From: Cytophagaceae bacterium
Lineage (GTDB): Bacteria > Bacteroidota > Bacteroidia > Cytophagales > Cytophagaceae
DNA: 64,000 nucleotides
Assembly: GCA_025454925.1 (NCBI GenBank)
Contig: JALONM010000010.1
Span: 1-64,000, forward strand
Reading direction: 5' to 3'
Shown here: piece after piece, positions 8,251 to 16,831 of the stretch
Position numbering within the stretch: position 1 is the stretch's first letter
Layout: each line of letters opens with the position of its first letter
Translations under genes and position numbers: made by a program
Notes under the pieces: model-generated
What the model was told of the DNA's origin: nothing
The model's database searches: none
The model's input: the letters and a program-made list of their open reading frames with translations, nothing else

Positions 8251-11200
8251 TCAAGGACATACAACAGTCACATCCAATTCCATCGTTTGTGATGTCTGCA
8301 CGCCAATCGTGCTTTTATTGATGGATTCTGAAGCACAACCACTATGACTGGCTTTGATGGTATAATGTGCCTGTTTTTTAAGATTCACAGAATACTCTCC
8401 ATTCGCATCCGTTTTAATTTCTTGCGAGGTTTTGTCAATGTTATTGGTAATTTTTATCGTGGCCTGAGATAATGTACCCTTGGTTTTCGAATCCAACACT
8501 TTTCCTTTTAAAACAATTAACACCTCATTGCTAGAAGCCACCGCATTGGCATCTGCGTCCAGTTGAATTTTAATATTTCCTGTCTGTCCGGGCTGCAACA
8601 CAGCTGAATTGACGTTTATTTTTTGCATGAAATAACCTTGCTTCTCTGCAATGATCTCGTAGTCGGTGAGTGAGGCCAACTTGGTAAAGGTGAATGTACC
8701 ATTTAGCACGGAAGTAGTGGTACCAATTTGTTTGCCGTCTTTCGTGCGAATGGTTAGTTTCACTCCGTTTAGAATTTCAGGGGATCCATTTTTCAGAACC
8801 ACGCCTTTAATGGCACACAAGGACTTATCCTCAGTACGAGTAAGGATATCGGCGAAAGGATCATCTGAAGACTCTTCCTTCTTCACCTCTACTGGCTTGG
8901 TTTCTACTTTAGGTGTAGTTACCGGAGGTGTAACAGGTTTCTCTTCTTTCTTCACTACCACCGGAGGCGTTACAGGTTCTTCCTTCTTCACTTCCACCGG
9001 CTTGGTTTCTACTTTTGGCGTAGTTACAGGAGGCGTAACAGGTTTTTCTTCTTTCTTCACTACAGGCGGACTTACTGGCTTTTCTTCCTTCTTCACCTCC
9101 ACCGGCTTGGTCTCCACTTTTGGCGTAGTTACCGGAGGGGTTACGGGTTTCTCTTCTTTCTTCACCACCACCGGAGGTGTTACAGGTTCTTCCTTCTTCA
9201 CCTCTACCGGCTTGGTCTCTACTTTTGGTGTAGTTACCGGAGGAGTAACGGGTTTCTCTTCTTTCTTCACCACCACCGGAGGCGATACGGGTTCTTCCTT
9301 CTTTACCTCTACCGGCTTGGTCTCTACTTTTGGTGTAGTCACCGGAGGAGTAACAGGTTTCTTGTCCAGTACATCCGGATTGGTTTTTATTTCATCCGAC
9401 TTAACATTGTTAAAATTATCTAAGGTAGACTTTACGGTTTCTGCACGGGTTTGCACATTGCTTTTCGCATCGTTATTTATAGGGGTTTCGGAATATTTAT
9501 GACAATTCATGGCAGCCACCGCCGGATCGAACTTTTGTTGATTGGCAGGTTTACCCATGGTAAGAATGAAAAATTCAGTTCTACGGTTTACCGCGTGTTC
9601 CTCGTCGGAACAAGTGGCGCCATCGGAACATTTATTTAATAGCTTGGATTCTCCATAGCCTTTACCCAACACCCGGTCGGCTTGAATGCCTTTGCTTGAC
9701 AAATAGGCGTCAACAGATTTTGCACGATCATCGGAAAGCTTTAAATTTTTACCAGCATCACCTCGACTGTCGGTATGAGAACGCACTTCGATGCGCATGT
9801 CCGGATATTTATTAAGAAGATCCAATAGCTTATCCAATTCAGAAGCCGCCTCCGGACGTATGTCGGACTTACCCATGTCGTAGTAAATGTTGTCGATTTT
9901 AACAATATCACCTTTACACAACAATGGGAAATTTGTTTCTATTTCTTTAGAATCTTCATATCCATAGGTGGATATGACGGTGGAATTCATACCGCAATTT
10001 TCTTTGATGGTCGTAATGGCATAGCAGCAGTTTTCCTGCAACCTGATTTTATATTTCCCTTCCCCATCGGTAAAAATATCCTGGGTTTGTCCGGTGCAAT
10101 TGTTGTACACATTTACCCGAACATTTGGAATGGGTAATTTATCGTCCTCGCCATATACCTTGCCTTTGGCATACAAGAAGATTTCTTTAGGCTCCATAGC
10201 GATTTTAACAAAAGAAGTATCGCCACGTTTTACATCTGCAGTTTTTAAATCCAGCCGTTGGGTATGAAAACCATCTTTTTCTACGAGTAACGAATAATCT
10301 TTGCCTGGCGATAAATTCTTAAAAGTGAATTTGCCATAGGAAGGAGTAGTTGCACTGTCTACAGGGCTATTACCATTTAACACGGTTACCTTCACTCCAT
10401 CCATCAACTGCCCGCTGCTTTTGCGAACAGTCATTCCATCAATGGAAATGGTAGTGGCGCCTACAAAAGAAAAGCGGAAAATATCATCGTCGTTGGTGCC
10501 TGTGCGGCGGTTGGAACTGAAATAACCGCTGGTAAATTGAGGATTGGCTATAATTCCGAAATCATCCTTTTTGGAATTGATTGGAAATCCAAGGTTTCTT
10601 GGTCTGGAAAAGATATTATCCTTAGTTCCGAAAATATTGGTTTCCGTGGTAGAAAAATAGATGTCCAATCCACCCAAACCGCCCCAACCATCGGAAGAGA
10701 AATAAAGATTTCCATTATCGTCCACAAATGGAAACATTTCATTTCCTTCTGTATTTATGTTTTTACCACAATTGATAGGAGCCGACCATTTTCCGTCCAC
10801 TAAATCACACACATAAAGGTCTGTTCCTCCAAATCCAATAGGAGCGTCAGAAGCAAAAAATAATTTCGTATTATCTTTATTCAAACATGGGTGCGAAACT
10901 GAAAACTGATTATCATCCAATTCGATTTCTTTCAGGTAGGCAGTATCTTGCTCAGCTCCTTTTTTATTGGACGTATTGAGCGAAGTAAACTTTACAAAGT
11001 ATTGAAATTTTGAGAACTTGATTGGTTTGGGCTTTTCCCATTTACCATTAATTTCCTTGGCACTATAAATTTTAAGCTTAGCAACACCATCTTTACTGGT
11101 AGTATTTCCATTCCGGGTAAGCACAATGGAATCGTTGTGAGAAGAAAAACTGGAAGGGCCTTCGTGAAATTTTGAATTGATGGTTTTGTTAAATGGCTTT

Positions 11201-12000
11201 ACCAAATGCGCATAAGACTGAATCCATTTATCTTCATCAGTTAAAAAAGTACTTCCGTAATATCCCAAGGTATGTGAGTCGTTTCCGGAATTTCTGGAAT
11301 CGTCGGAGTGCCCCACTACTTTTCCAGTAGAATCATAAAACATTTTCACTTGGTCGGCTCTATAATCTGATTTATATGGCTTTCCACGAAGGGAGTTGGT
11401 ATCTTCTACATAATATAAATTCAGAAACGCAGACTGATCCCAGCCAAACACGTGCTTAACAGCGCCACCGTAATTTCTTGCAGAACAAAAAACGATGCCC
11501 TTTTTATAATACGTTGGACTAAAATCGGATTGTTTGGAGTTGATATTTAAATATTCAACCATCCAGTTGGATGAGTCTTTATAGAATTGTTTTACGTTCG
11601 AATAGGCATTCAGAAATCGTTTTCCTCGTCCATCAATGGCAATAGCGTTGTCGTATTTTTTATACCATTTGCGAGCTTCCTCGTATTTTCCGTTTTCAGA
11701 CAGGACTTGCGCGTAGTAAAGTTTGTTCAACAAGCCAACACTATCCTCAACCACCAATTGCGATAGCACCCGTTCTGCATTTCGAGTATCGTTGGTAAGT
11801 CGGTAACAATTTGCCAACCGTTTTTTGGCTTCGACGTTATCGGGTTCTGCATGCAAAATTTCTTCATATAACGTAATGGCCTCTCCGTACAAATATTTGT
11901 CGTAGTAGTTGTTGGCCATTTTCACTTTGTAGTTTAAAATGACCTGTGCCCATCCGTCAAGGCAGGAGATGATCAGCAATAAAAAAAATATCCGTTTCAT
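8251..12000 (-). CDS. PorE-like T9SS-associated OmpA lipoprotein (TPR, PD40, CRD, OmpA) with repeat linker
   Basis: The 1249-residue product has in order: a signal peptide with a plausible lipobox (LIISCLDG); TPR helices at about 20-130; PD40/WD40-like propeller strands at about 150-510 (KLFFASDAPIGFGGTDLYV, FSSDGWGGLGGLDIYFS); two carboxypeptidase-regulatory-like domains at about 525-690; an OmpA peptidoglycan-binding domain at about 700-815 (VRSHTDSRGDAGKN, NRRTEFF); a Pro/Lys/Glu linker; and two more regulatory-like domains at the C-terminus. TPR-propeller-CRD-OmpA is the arrangement of Porphyromonas PorE, which tethers the T9SS to peptidoglycan. The linker and C-terminal domains go beyond that. 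It is last in a minus-strand run, 80 bp after the BrkB gene. Confidence 0.8.
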   Translation of the reverse strand: MKRIFFLLLIISCLDGWAQVILNYKVKMANNYYDKYLYGEAITLYEEILHAEPDNVEAKKRLANCYRLTNDTRNAERVLSQLVVEDSVGLLNKLYYAQVLSENGKYEEARKWYKKYDNAIAIDGRGKRFLNAYSNVKQFYKDSSNWMVEYLNINSKQSDFSPTYYKKGIVFCSARNYGGAVKHVFGWDQSAFLNLYYVEDTNSLRGKPYKSDYRADQVKMFYDSTGKVVGHSDDSRNSGNDSHTLGYYGSTFLTDEDKWIQSYAHLVKPFNKTINSKFHEGPSSFSSHNDSIVLTRNGNTTSKDGVAKLKIYSAKEINGKWEKPKPIKFSKFQYFVKFTSLNTSNKKGAEQDTAYLKEIELDDNQFSVSHPCLNKDNTKLFFASDAPIGFGGTDLYVCDLVDGKWSAPINCGKNINTEGNEMFPFVDDNGNLYFSSDGWGGLGGLDIYFSTTETNIFGTKDNIFSRPRNLGFPINSKKDDFGIIANPQFTSGYFSSNRRTGTNDDDIFRFSFVGATTISIDGMTVRKSSGQLMDGVKVTVLNGNSPVDSATTPSYGKFTFKNLSPGKDYSLLVEKDGFHTQRLDLKTADVKRGDTSFVKIAMEPKEIFLYAKGKVYGEDDKLPIPNVRVNVYNNCTGQTQDIFTDGEGKYKIRLQENCCYAITTIKENCGMNSTVISTYGYEDSKEIETNFPLLCKGDIVKIDNIYYDMGKSDIRPEAASELDKLLDLLNKYPDMRIEVRSHTDSRGDAGKNLKLSDDRAKSVDAYLSSKGIQADRVLGKGYGESKLLNKCSDGATCSDEEHAVNRRTEFFILTMGKPANQQKFDPAVAAMNCHKYSETPINNDAKSNVQTRAETVKSTLDNFNNVKSDEIKTNPDVLDKKPVTPPVTTPKVETKPVEVKKEEPVSPPVVVKKEEKPVTPPVTTPKVETKPVEVKKEEPVTPPVVVKKEEKPVTPPVTTPKVETKPVEVKKEEKPVSPPVVKKEEKPVTPPVTTPKVETKPVEVKKEEPVTPPVVVKKEEKPVTPPVTTPKVETKPVEVKKEESSDDPFADILTRTEDKSLCAIKGVVLKNGSPEILNGVKLTIRTKDGKQIGTTTSVLNGTFTFTKLASLTDYEIIAEKQGYFMQKINVNSAVLQPGQTGNIKIQLDADANAVASSNEVLIVLKGKVLDSKTKGTLSQATIKITNNIDKTSQEIKTDANGEYSVNLKKQAHYTIKASHSGCASESINKSTIGVQTSQTMELDVTVVCP
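8872..9360 (-). repeat. 105-bp in-frame tandem repeat (4 full units plus 69 bp)
   Basis: The linker of the PorE-like protein consists of four 35-residue units and a 23-residue partial unit, with consensus KPVTPPVTTPKVETK followed by PVEVKKEE and PVxPPVVVKKEE. The DNA copies differ mainly at silent third positions, so the array is old enough to have drifted but the protein sequence is held. One unit has a shifted KP insertion yet keeps the 35-residue length. The composition suggests an extended periplasmic spacer. Confidence 0.93.
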
Positions 12001-12080
12001 TATCGTATACCGTACCTTTATTAAACGTGAATTAGAACCTTAGGGTTTTTCCAGTAAGTTACTGAATGGCAAGAAATTAA

Positions 12081-13001
12081 TCAAGAGAGTAGCTTTTTCC
12101 GGTAATATTCTTTGTGTGCTAAGTCCATGCAGGCATTGATCTCAAAGCCTAGTAAAAGCATAAGTGAAGTAGCATAAAACCATAGCATTAACCCAATTAA
12201 GGCCCCAATGGACCCATATACTTTGTTGTATGAATTGAAATTATCGACGTAATAGGAGAAAAGAAAAGTAAATCCGCCTATAAGCAAGGTAGCCACTAAA
12301 GAGCCATGGTTGAAAAAACTCCAGCGCTGCTTTACCGCAGGGGTTATGTAATAAATGATGGAAATCACTACATAAATGAGCAAAACGACGAGTATATACT
12401 TGAGCACCACCAGTCCTTGTGTGTGTACTTGTTCATTGAGAGGCAATTGGTGGATATAAAGTTCAATAAACAAAATCAACGCCAGGAAAGCCAGAATAAC
12501 AATAGCCAGCAAAACAAGTAAAAATATGCTCATGGCAATTTTCTTAATAAAAGACCTGCGGTCGCTGGTACTGTAACATTGCTGAAAGGCTTCTTTCATA
12601 GCCATTACACCATTTGTTGCGGAATATATGGCCATAATAAAGCCAAAGGAAAGTAATCCACCCCGAGGAATACTTACAATCTCTTTAATGGTATCACTGA
12701 TCATGTTAAAAATAGAATCTGGCAATACCCCATTCAATTGTTCCATTATCAATTCATCCAGGTTGGGAATTGGGATGTAAGGAATGAGTGTAAATATACA
12801 TATGATGCTGGGAAACATAGACAACAAAAAGCTGAATGCCATCGACTTTGCCCGCTCCACCAGACTATCACTTTTCATTTCCCTTCCGAGAATCACCAAA
12901 AAAATGTAAAGATTAACGCGCTTGCTGGAGAAATGAACTCCTTTCAGAAAATTGATTACTTTCTGATACGGATACGATCTTAGAATCCAGCGTTTCACCA
13001 T
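12081..13001 (-). CDS. YihY/BrkB-family inner-membrane protein
   Basis: The 306-residue protein has about six membrane helices, with family features such as AKSMAFSFLLSMFPSIICIF at the first helix, FGFIMAIYSATNGVMAM in the middle and YGSIGALIGLMLWFYATSLMLLLGFEINA near the end. YihY/BrkB proteins (formerly misnamed RNase BN) are widespread inner-membrane proteins linked to envelope lipid transport. The gene starts 5 bp after the thioesterase gene ends, so the two are probably co-transcribed. Family call firm, function uncertain. Confidence 0.9.
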   Translation of the reverse strand: MVKRWILRSYPYQKVINFLKGVHFSSKRVNLYIFLVILGREMKSDSLVERAKSMAFSFLLSMFPSIICIFTLIPYIPIPNLDELIMEQLNGVLPDSIFNMISDTIKEIVSIPRGGLLSFGFIMAIYSATNGVMAMKEAFQQCYSTSDRRSFIKKIAMSIFLLVLLAIVILAFLALILFIELYIHQLPLNEQVHTQGLVVLKYILVVLLIYVVISIIYYITPAVKQRWSFFNHGSLVATLLIGGFTFLFSYYVDNFNSYNKVYGSIGALIGLMLWFYATSLMLLLGFEINACMDLAHKEYYRKKLLS

Positions 13002-13006
13002 GCGTT

Positions 13007-13429
13007 TTAATTGTTTTTGTCTATTTCAAAAAAACGATCCATTCGGGATTTAAAGTATGCCTCCGGTACCATGGGCCTGCCTGTTTTAGCATTAATAAAT
13101 ACTAAGGTAGTTTCAGCCACTGTTAGCAATTCCCCATGTTCATTGTGCACTTCGTATTCAAACAATATTCGCACCGAAGGTTGATTTTTCACCATCACCT
13201 TTATGGTCAAAGCATCGTCGTATTTGGCAGGCTTAATAAATTTAGTTTTGTATTCCAAAACCGGCATCATAATGCCTGCAGCTTCCATTTCTTTATAACT
13301 AAAGCCTATTTCTCTAAAGGTTTCCACGCGAGCTACTTCAAAGTAGGTAGCATAATTTCCATAATATACATAACCCATTTGATCGGTTTCTGCATATCGA
13401 ACACGTATCTGGATACTTTTCTCAATCAT
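13007..13429 (-). CDS. Acyl-CoA thioesterase, YbgC/4-hydroxybenzoyl-CoA thioesterase type
   Basis: The 140-residue product is a single hotdog domain. RYAETDQMGYVYYGNYATYF near the N-terminus carries the catalytic Asp of the YbgC/4HBT group, followed by the long helix FEVARVETFREIG and the strand EYKTKFIKPAKYDD. Such enzymes hydrolyse short or medium acyl-CoA thioesters in the cytoplasm. It sits between mltG and the BrkB gene in an envelope-related operon, but substrate cannot be inferred. Confidence 0.9.
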   Translation of the reverse strand: MIEKSIQIRVRYAETDQMGYVYYGNYATYFEVARVETFREIGFSYKEMEAAGIMMPVLEYKTKFIKPAKYDDALTIKVMVKNQPSVRILFEYEVHNEHGELLTVAETTLVFINAKTGRPMVPEAYFKSRMDRFFEIDKNN

Positions 13430-13476
13430 CGAGGCATCTCCCTTTCAAGCAATTATAATCGAATACTTGTTCCCAC

Positions 13477-14511
13477 TTAATGAATATTCAACTTATCGAG
13501 ATAATCACGATATTTCTGAGCATTTTTTACATGATCGTTAAATGTCTCTGCAAAATCATGAAAACCTATTGCCTCGGGGCTGGCGCAGAAATAAAAATAT
13601 TTATGACGCTCATAATTCAGCACAGCATCTATGGATGTAATGGAAGGCAGGTTGATAGGGCCTGGAGGCAAGCCAACATTTTTATAGGTATTGTACGGAG
13701 ACTCCAGCGAGGTATGTGTATTGTTAATCCGTTTGAGTGAAAAATCACCAACCGCAAATTTTACAGTCGGATCTGCCTGTAATTTCATCCCTGTATTGTA
13801 GCGGTTCATATACACCCCGGCAATCGTAGCACGCTCCTTATCCTGGTTGGTTTCGGCTTCCACAATGGAAGCCATGGTCATTACCTGTACAGGAGTTAAA
13901 CCAATTTTTGTCGCTTTACTTTTCCGCTCGGCATTCCAGAATCTTTCGTTCTCATTTTTCATTCGATCTATAAAGTCCGTCGGACTTGTTGTCCAATATA
14001 ATTGATAAGTGTTCGGAATAAACATGGCCATTATGGTTTGCTCCGAATACCCGAGCTTATCCAGGCGTGCTTTATTGGTAATGGCGGATATGAATTCATT
14101 CGAATCAAACATCATTCTTGCGGAAATTTTACCTGCAAATTCGGGCAAGGTGCGAATGTTGTTAAACGTAAGATTAACCGGATCCTCTCCTCCCCTTTTG
14201 AGGCGCTTCAACAAGTCCAGATTGGAAGAATTTTTGCGGAGTAAATAACGCCCCGGCTTTACCTCATCCCGATAGCCAAGTAACTTTGAAAGAAATGCAA
14301 AAGAAACTACATCACTCAGGGCTTCCTTCTGCCGCAAGGAATCCAGCACTACTTCGAACGTAGCGCCCGGATAGATGTATAGATGGCTATCTTCTTTGTT
14401 TACCTGAATATTGGCAGTGTAAAAAATTTGATAGGCATAATACGAAAAACTAACAAACAACAATCCTGCAACAACCACAATGACACGCAGGCGATACTTT
14501 TTTGAATCCAT
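13477..14511 (-). CDS. mltG: Endolytic murein transglycosylase MltG
   Basis: The 344-residue protein has one N-terminal membrane helix (VIVVVAGLLFVSFSYYAYQIF), a LysM-like region and the YceG/MltG catalytic domain. The family hallmark MASIVEAETNQDKERATIAGVYMNR carries the catalytic Glu, followed by LQADPTVKFAVGD and NTYKNVGLPPGPINLPS. MltG cleaves nascent peptidoglycan glycan strands at the inner membrane and sets strand length. It lies downstream of the Sua5/TsaC gene in the same direction. Confidence 0.95.
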   Translation of the reverse strand: MDSKKYRLRVIVVVAGLLFVSFSYYAYQIFYTANIQVNKEDSHLYIYPGATFEVVLDSLRQKEALSDVVSFAFLSKLLGYRDEVKPGRYLLRKNSSNLDLLKRLKRGGEDPVNLTFNNIRTLPEFAGKISARMMFDSNEFISAITNKARLDKLGYSEQTIMAMFIPNTYQLYWTTSPTDFIDRMKNENERFWNAERKSKATKIGLTPVQVMTMASIVEAETNQDKERATIAGVYMNRYNTGMKLQADPTVKFAVGDFSLKRINNTHTSLESPYNTYKNVGLPPGPINLPSITSIDAVLNYERHKYFYFCASPEAIGFHDFAETFNDHVKNAQKYRDYLDKLNIH

Positions 14512-14574
14512 GTACCAACAGTATTTCTAAAAATTTTAGGGTATAAGTGCTGAAAATAGAAAAAACAAATTACT

Positions 14575-15201
14575 CTACAAAACATCAATGCTGCCTAGTC
14601 CTTCTCTCTGAACTTCAGGCATACCCGATAGACAATCCAGCACAGTGGAAGGCAATATTCCTCCCGGCCCCCCATCTATAATTATATCCACCAGGTGTTT
14701 ATAGCGGTCCATCATTTCTTCAGGTTCCACAAAATACGGAAAAACCGGGTCTTCTGTCTTAAGGGAAGAACTGATTAATGGAGCCTCCAAACGATCGACC
14801 AATTGCATGGGTATCGGATGGTTGGGAATTCGAATACCGACTGTATGCTTGCGCACATCCAATATTTTAGGCACCTTATTACTCGCTTCCAACAGGAAGG
14901 TATAAGGACCAGGCAACGTTTTCTTCATTAACTTGAAGATTGGGCTCGGCAATTGTTTTACATAATCCGAAACCTGACTGAGGTCTTGACAAATAAATGA
15001 CAAGTTTAACTTTCGCGCATTAACCTGCTGAATTTTACACAGTCGTTCAATGGCCCGGGCATCGTGCAACTGGCACCCCATGCCATACACCGTGTCGGTT
15101 GGGTATATTATTATGCCTCCATCACGCAAACATTCGACAACACGCTTTAGCCTGTTCTCTTGCGGATTCTGTGGATGCAATTCAATGATTTCGGCAGGCA
15201 T
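14575..15201 (-). CDS. L-threonylcarbamoyladenylate synthase (Sua5/YrdC/TsaC)
   Basis: The 208-residue product carries the YrdC fold. IIYPTDTVYGMGCQLHDARA is the conserved ATP/threonine-binding start, followed by KIQQVNARKLNLSFICQDL, the equivalent of the KxR segment, and LPGPYTFLLEAS. The enzyme makes threonylcarbamoyl-AMP for the t6A37 tRNA modification. It overlaps no gene but follows the acyltransferase gene by only 10 bp, so they are probably co-transcribed. The length fits the short YrdC/YciO form rather than full Sua5 with its C-terminal domain. Confidence 0.92.
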   Translation of the reverse strand: MPAEIIELHPQNPQENRLKRVVECLRDGGIIIYPTDTVYGMGCQLHDARAIERLCKIQQVNARKLNLSFICQDLSQVSDYVKQLPSPIFKLMKKTLPGPYTFLLEASNKVPKILDVRKHTVGIRIPNHPIPMQLVDRLEAPLISSSLKTEDPVFPYFVEPEEMMDRYKHLVDIIIDGGPGGILPSTVLDCLSGMPEVQREGLGSIDVL

Positions 15202-15211
15202 ACGACGATCG

Positions 15212-16087
15212 TTAATTTTGATTTTTATTTTTAAAGCGGTCGAATTTGTATTCTGAAAATTTCCAGCGCTTATGCGACCACAACCAGTCGGAGGGATATT
15301 TTTTCAGGTCTTTCTCCAGCGCATTAGCATACAACGTGATAAGCTCGTTTTCTTGTTCAAATGGAGGGCGTTTCAGCAATTCAAACTCTACTTCATATTT
15401 ACCTCTCCCCAGGCGGTGCATATAGGCAATAAGCACCGGTATTTGCGTATGGCGTACGATTTTGTCGGCCCCAACAAAGAAAGCGGTGTTTTGATTTAAA
15501 AACGGAAGGAACAATTGTATCTCCCCATGCGGAGGCGTTTGGTCTGCGACCATGGCCATGCATCGTACTTGCCCTTTGTTGCGAATAACTGAACGGAATA
15601 CATCCTTCATGGCGAGAGGACTGGCACCGAATTTACTTCTCAGCTGAATAAACCAGGCGTCCATACTGGGCGAATGCAAGGGTTTGTAAACCGCATCAAT
15701 TGGAAACTCATGCGTGGTGGAAGCCCCCAGAAGCAGCCATTCCCAATTGCATTGATGCCCTGTAAGGACCAACACCGACTCTCCGCCTTGCATAATACCA
15801 AGATAAAGATCCAGGTTTTTAAACACCACCCGTTTTTGAATTTCTTCTTTAGTTAAAGAGGGTATTTTTAAAATTTCGACACCGATATCTGATAAATTCT
15901 TGTAAAAGCCCTTGGCAATCAAAAGCAATTCCTTTTCCGATTTTTCAGGGAATGATTTACGCAAGTTTTCTAGTACTACACGCTTGCGGTATTTGACTAC
16001 ATGAAAAAGTAACAGATAAAGGAAATCAGAAAACCCGTAAATACACCACCAGGGTATTCTGGAAAAAATTTTAAAAAGTACTACCAA
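15212..16087 (-). CDS. Lipid A biosynthesis acyltransferase (LpxL/HtrB family)
   Basis: The 291-residue product has an N-terminal membrane helix and the LpxL/HtrB fold. The catalytic HX4E motif is in LTGHQCNWEW, and a later MVADQTPPHGEIQLFLPFL segment matches the family. It transfers a secondary acyl chain to lipid A or a similar lipid at the inner membrane. The start is a TTG at 16087: no ATG is available near it and a strong ribosome binding site (GGGAGGAA) sits 9 nt upstream. It is the first gene of the minus-strand envelope run and is divergent from the WbqC-like gene. Confidence 0.9.
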   Translation of the reverse strand: MVVLFKIFSRIPWWCIYGFSDFLYLLLFHVVKYRKRVVLENLRKSFPEKSEKELLLIAKGFYKNLSDIGVEILKIPSLTKEEIQKRVVFKNLDLYLGIMQGGESVLVLTGHQCNWEWLLLGASTTHEFPIDAVYKPLHSPSMDAWFIQLRSKFGASPLAMKDVFRSVIRNKGQVRCMAMVADQTPPHGEIQLFLPFLNQNTAFFVGADKIVRHTQIPVLIAYMHRLGRGKYEVEFELLKRPPFEQENELITLYANALEKDLKKYPSDWLWSHKRWKFSEYKFDRFKNKNQN

Positions 16088-16096
16088 GGTTATTTA

Positions 16097-16104
16097 TTCC
16101 TCCC
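16097..16104 (-). promoter_or_regulatory. Shine-Dalgarno supporting a TTG start
   Basis: GGGAGGAA on the minus strand, 9 nt upstream of the TTG codon at 16087, is unusually strong for this genome, where most genes lack a clear Shine-Dalgarno. It decides the start of the LpxL-like acyltransferase. Confidence 0.75.
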
Positions 16105-16141
16105 GACAATGTTTTAATATTGTTTTAAACTTCAAAGGTAC

Positions 16142-16768
16142 GTGGATTTATTAATAGAACTTCAATATTTACCTCCTCAAATCTATTTTTGCGAAATCGC
16201 ATCCTGTGAAAAAATAATTCTAGAAAGTTTTGAGACCTACCAAAAACAGTCCTACCGGAACAGATGTTATATTAAAGGAGCAAATAAAATAGAAGTGTTA
16301 ACGGTTCCGGTGGTACATGGTAACAAACATTACCCAATACGGGACATCAGGATTGATGAGGAACAGCCATGGCGCAACATTCATTTACGCACCTTAGCGT
16401 CTGCTTATGGGAAGGCTCCATATTTCGATTATTTCTTCGAACCCCTCCAATCTGTATATGACAAAAAACACACGTTTTTGTTGGACTTGAACCTGGATTT
16501 ACTGACATTTTGTCTTGAATTATTAAAATTCAAGCAGAAAACGGAATTTAGCACGGAATTTAAGGTTATGAATACCGATCAGGAAGGATTAATTGATAAA
16601 AGATCACAAATACATCCGAAGAAGGATAACCTTATTCCTGATTATCAGTATACCCAGGTGTTTGGTGTGGATTTCGTTCCCAACCTTTCCATCCTGGACC
16701 TACTTTTTTGCCAAGGTCTGCAATCCGGAACCATGTTGCGCAAAGCAAGTATGGTAAAACGAGAATAA
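16142..16768 (+). CDS. WbqC-like family protein
   Basis: The 208-residue product starts at a GTG. It resembles WbqC-like proteins: LLIELQYLPPQIYFCEIASC near the N-terminus, ETYQKQSYRNRCYIKGANK (the YRNR element) and a conserved RDIRIDEEQPWRNIHLRTL block, then a C-terminal LSILDLLFCQG. WbqC proteins were first seen in O-antigen clusters and are common in Bacteroidota, but the reaction is not established. It is divergent from the LpxL-like gene and 63 bp upstream of clpC. Confidence 0.82.
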   Translation: MDLLIELQYLPPQIYFCEIASCEKIILESFETYQKQSYRNRCYIKGANKIEVLTVPVVHGNKHYPIRDIRIDEEQPWRNIHLRTLASAYGKAPYFDYFFEPLQSVYDKKHTFLLDLNLDLLTFCLELLKFKQKTEFSTEFKVMNTDQEGLIDKRSQIHPKKDNLIPDYQYTQVFGVDFVPNLSILDLLFCQGLQSGTMLRKASMVKRE

Positions 16769-16772
16769 AATC

Positions 16773-16806
16773 TTTTGCGCATTTTGAATTAAAAACAATA
16801 CATTTA
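16773..16806 (+). promoter_or_regulatory. Putative Bacteroidota-type promoter for clpC
   Basis: TTTTG at 16773-16777 and TACATTTA at 16799-16806 are 21 bp apart, close to the Bacteroidota pattern TTTG-N19/20-TAnnTTTG with one mismatch in the -7 box. The ATG follows 25 bp later. ClpC may therefore have its own promoter besides any read-through from the WbqC-like gene. Confidence 0.5.
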
Positions 16807-16831
16807 CGTATATAGAGAAAACCCTGAAAAG

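Noticed and set aside
8872-9360. Tandem repeats considered as a CRISPR array
   Set aside because: Units are contiguous 105-bp in-frame coding repeats with no unique spacers and no cas genes nearby.
8666-9502. A long plus-strand ORF (278 codons) rich in Gly/Thr/Phe/Ser repeats
   Set aside because: It is the antisense of the tandem repeat in the PorE-like gene. The sense frame has domains on both sides of the repeat, and the antisense frame has no start signal or family similarity.
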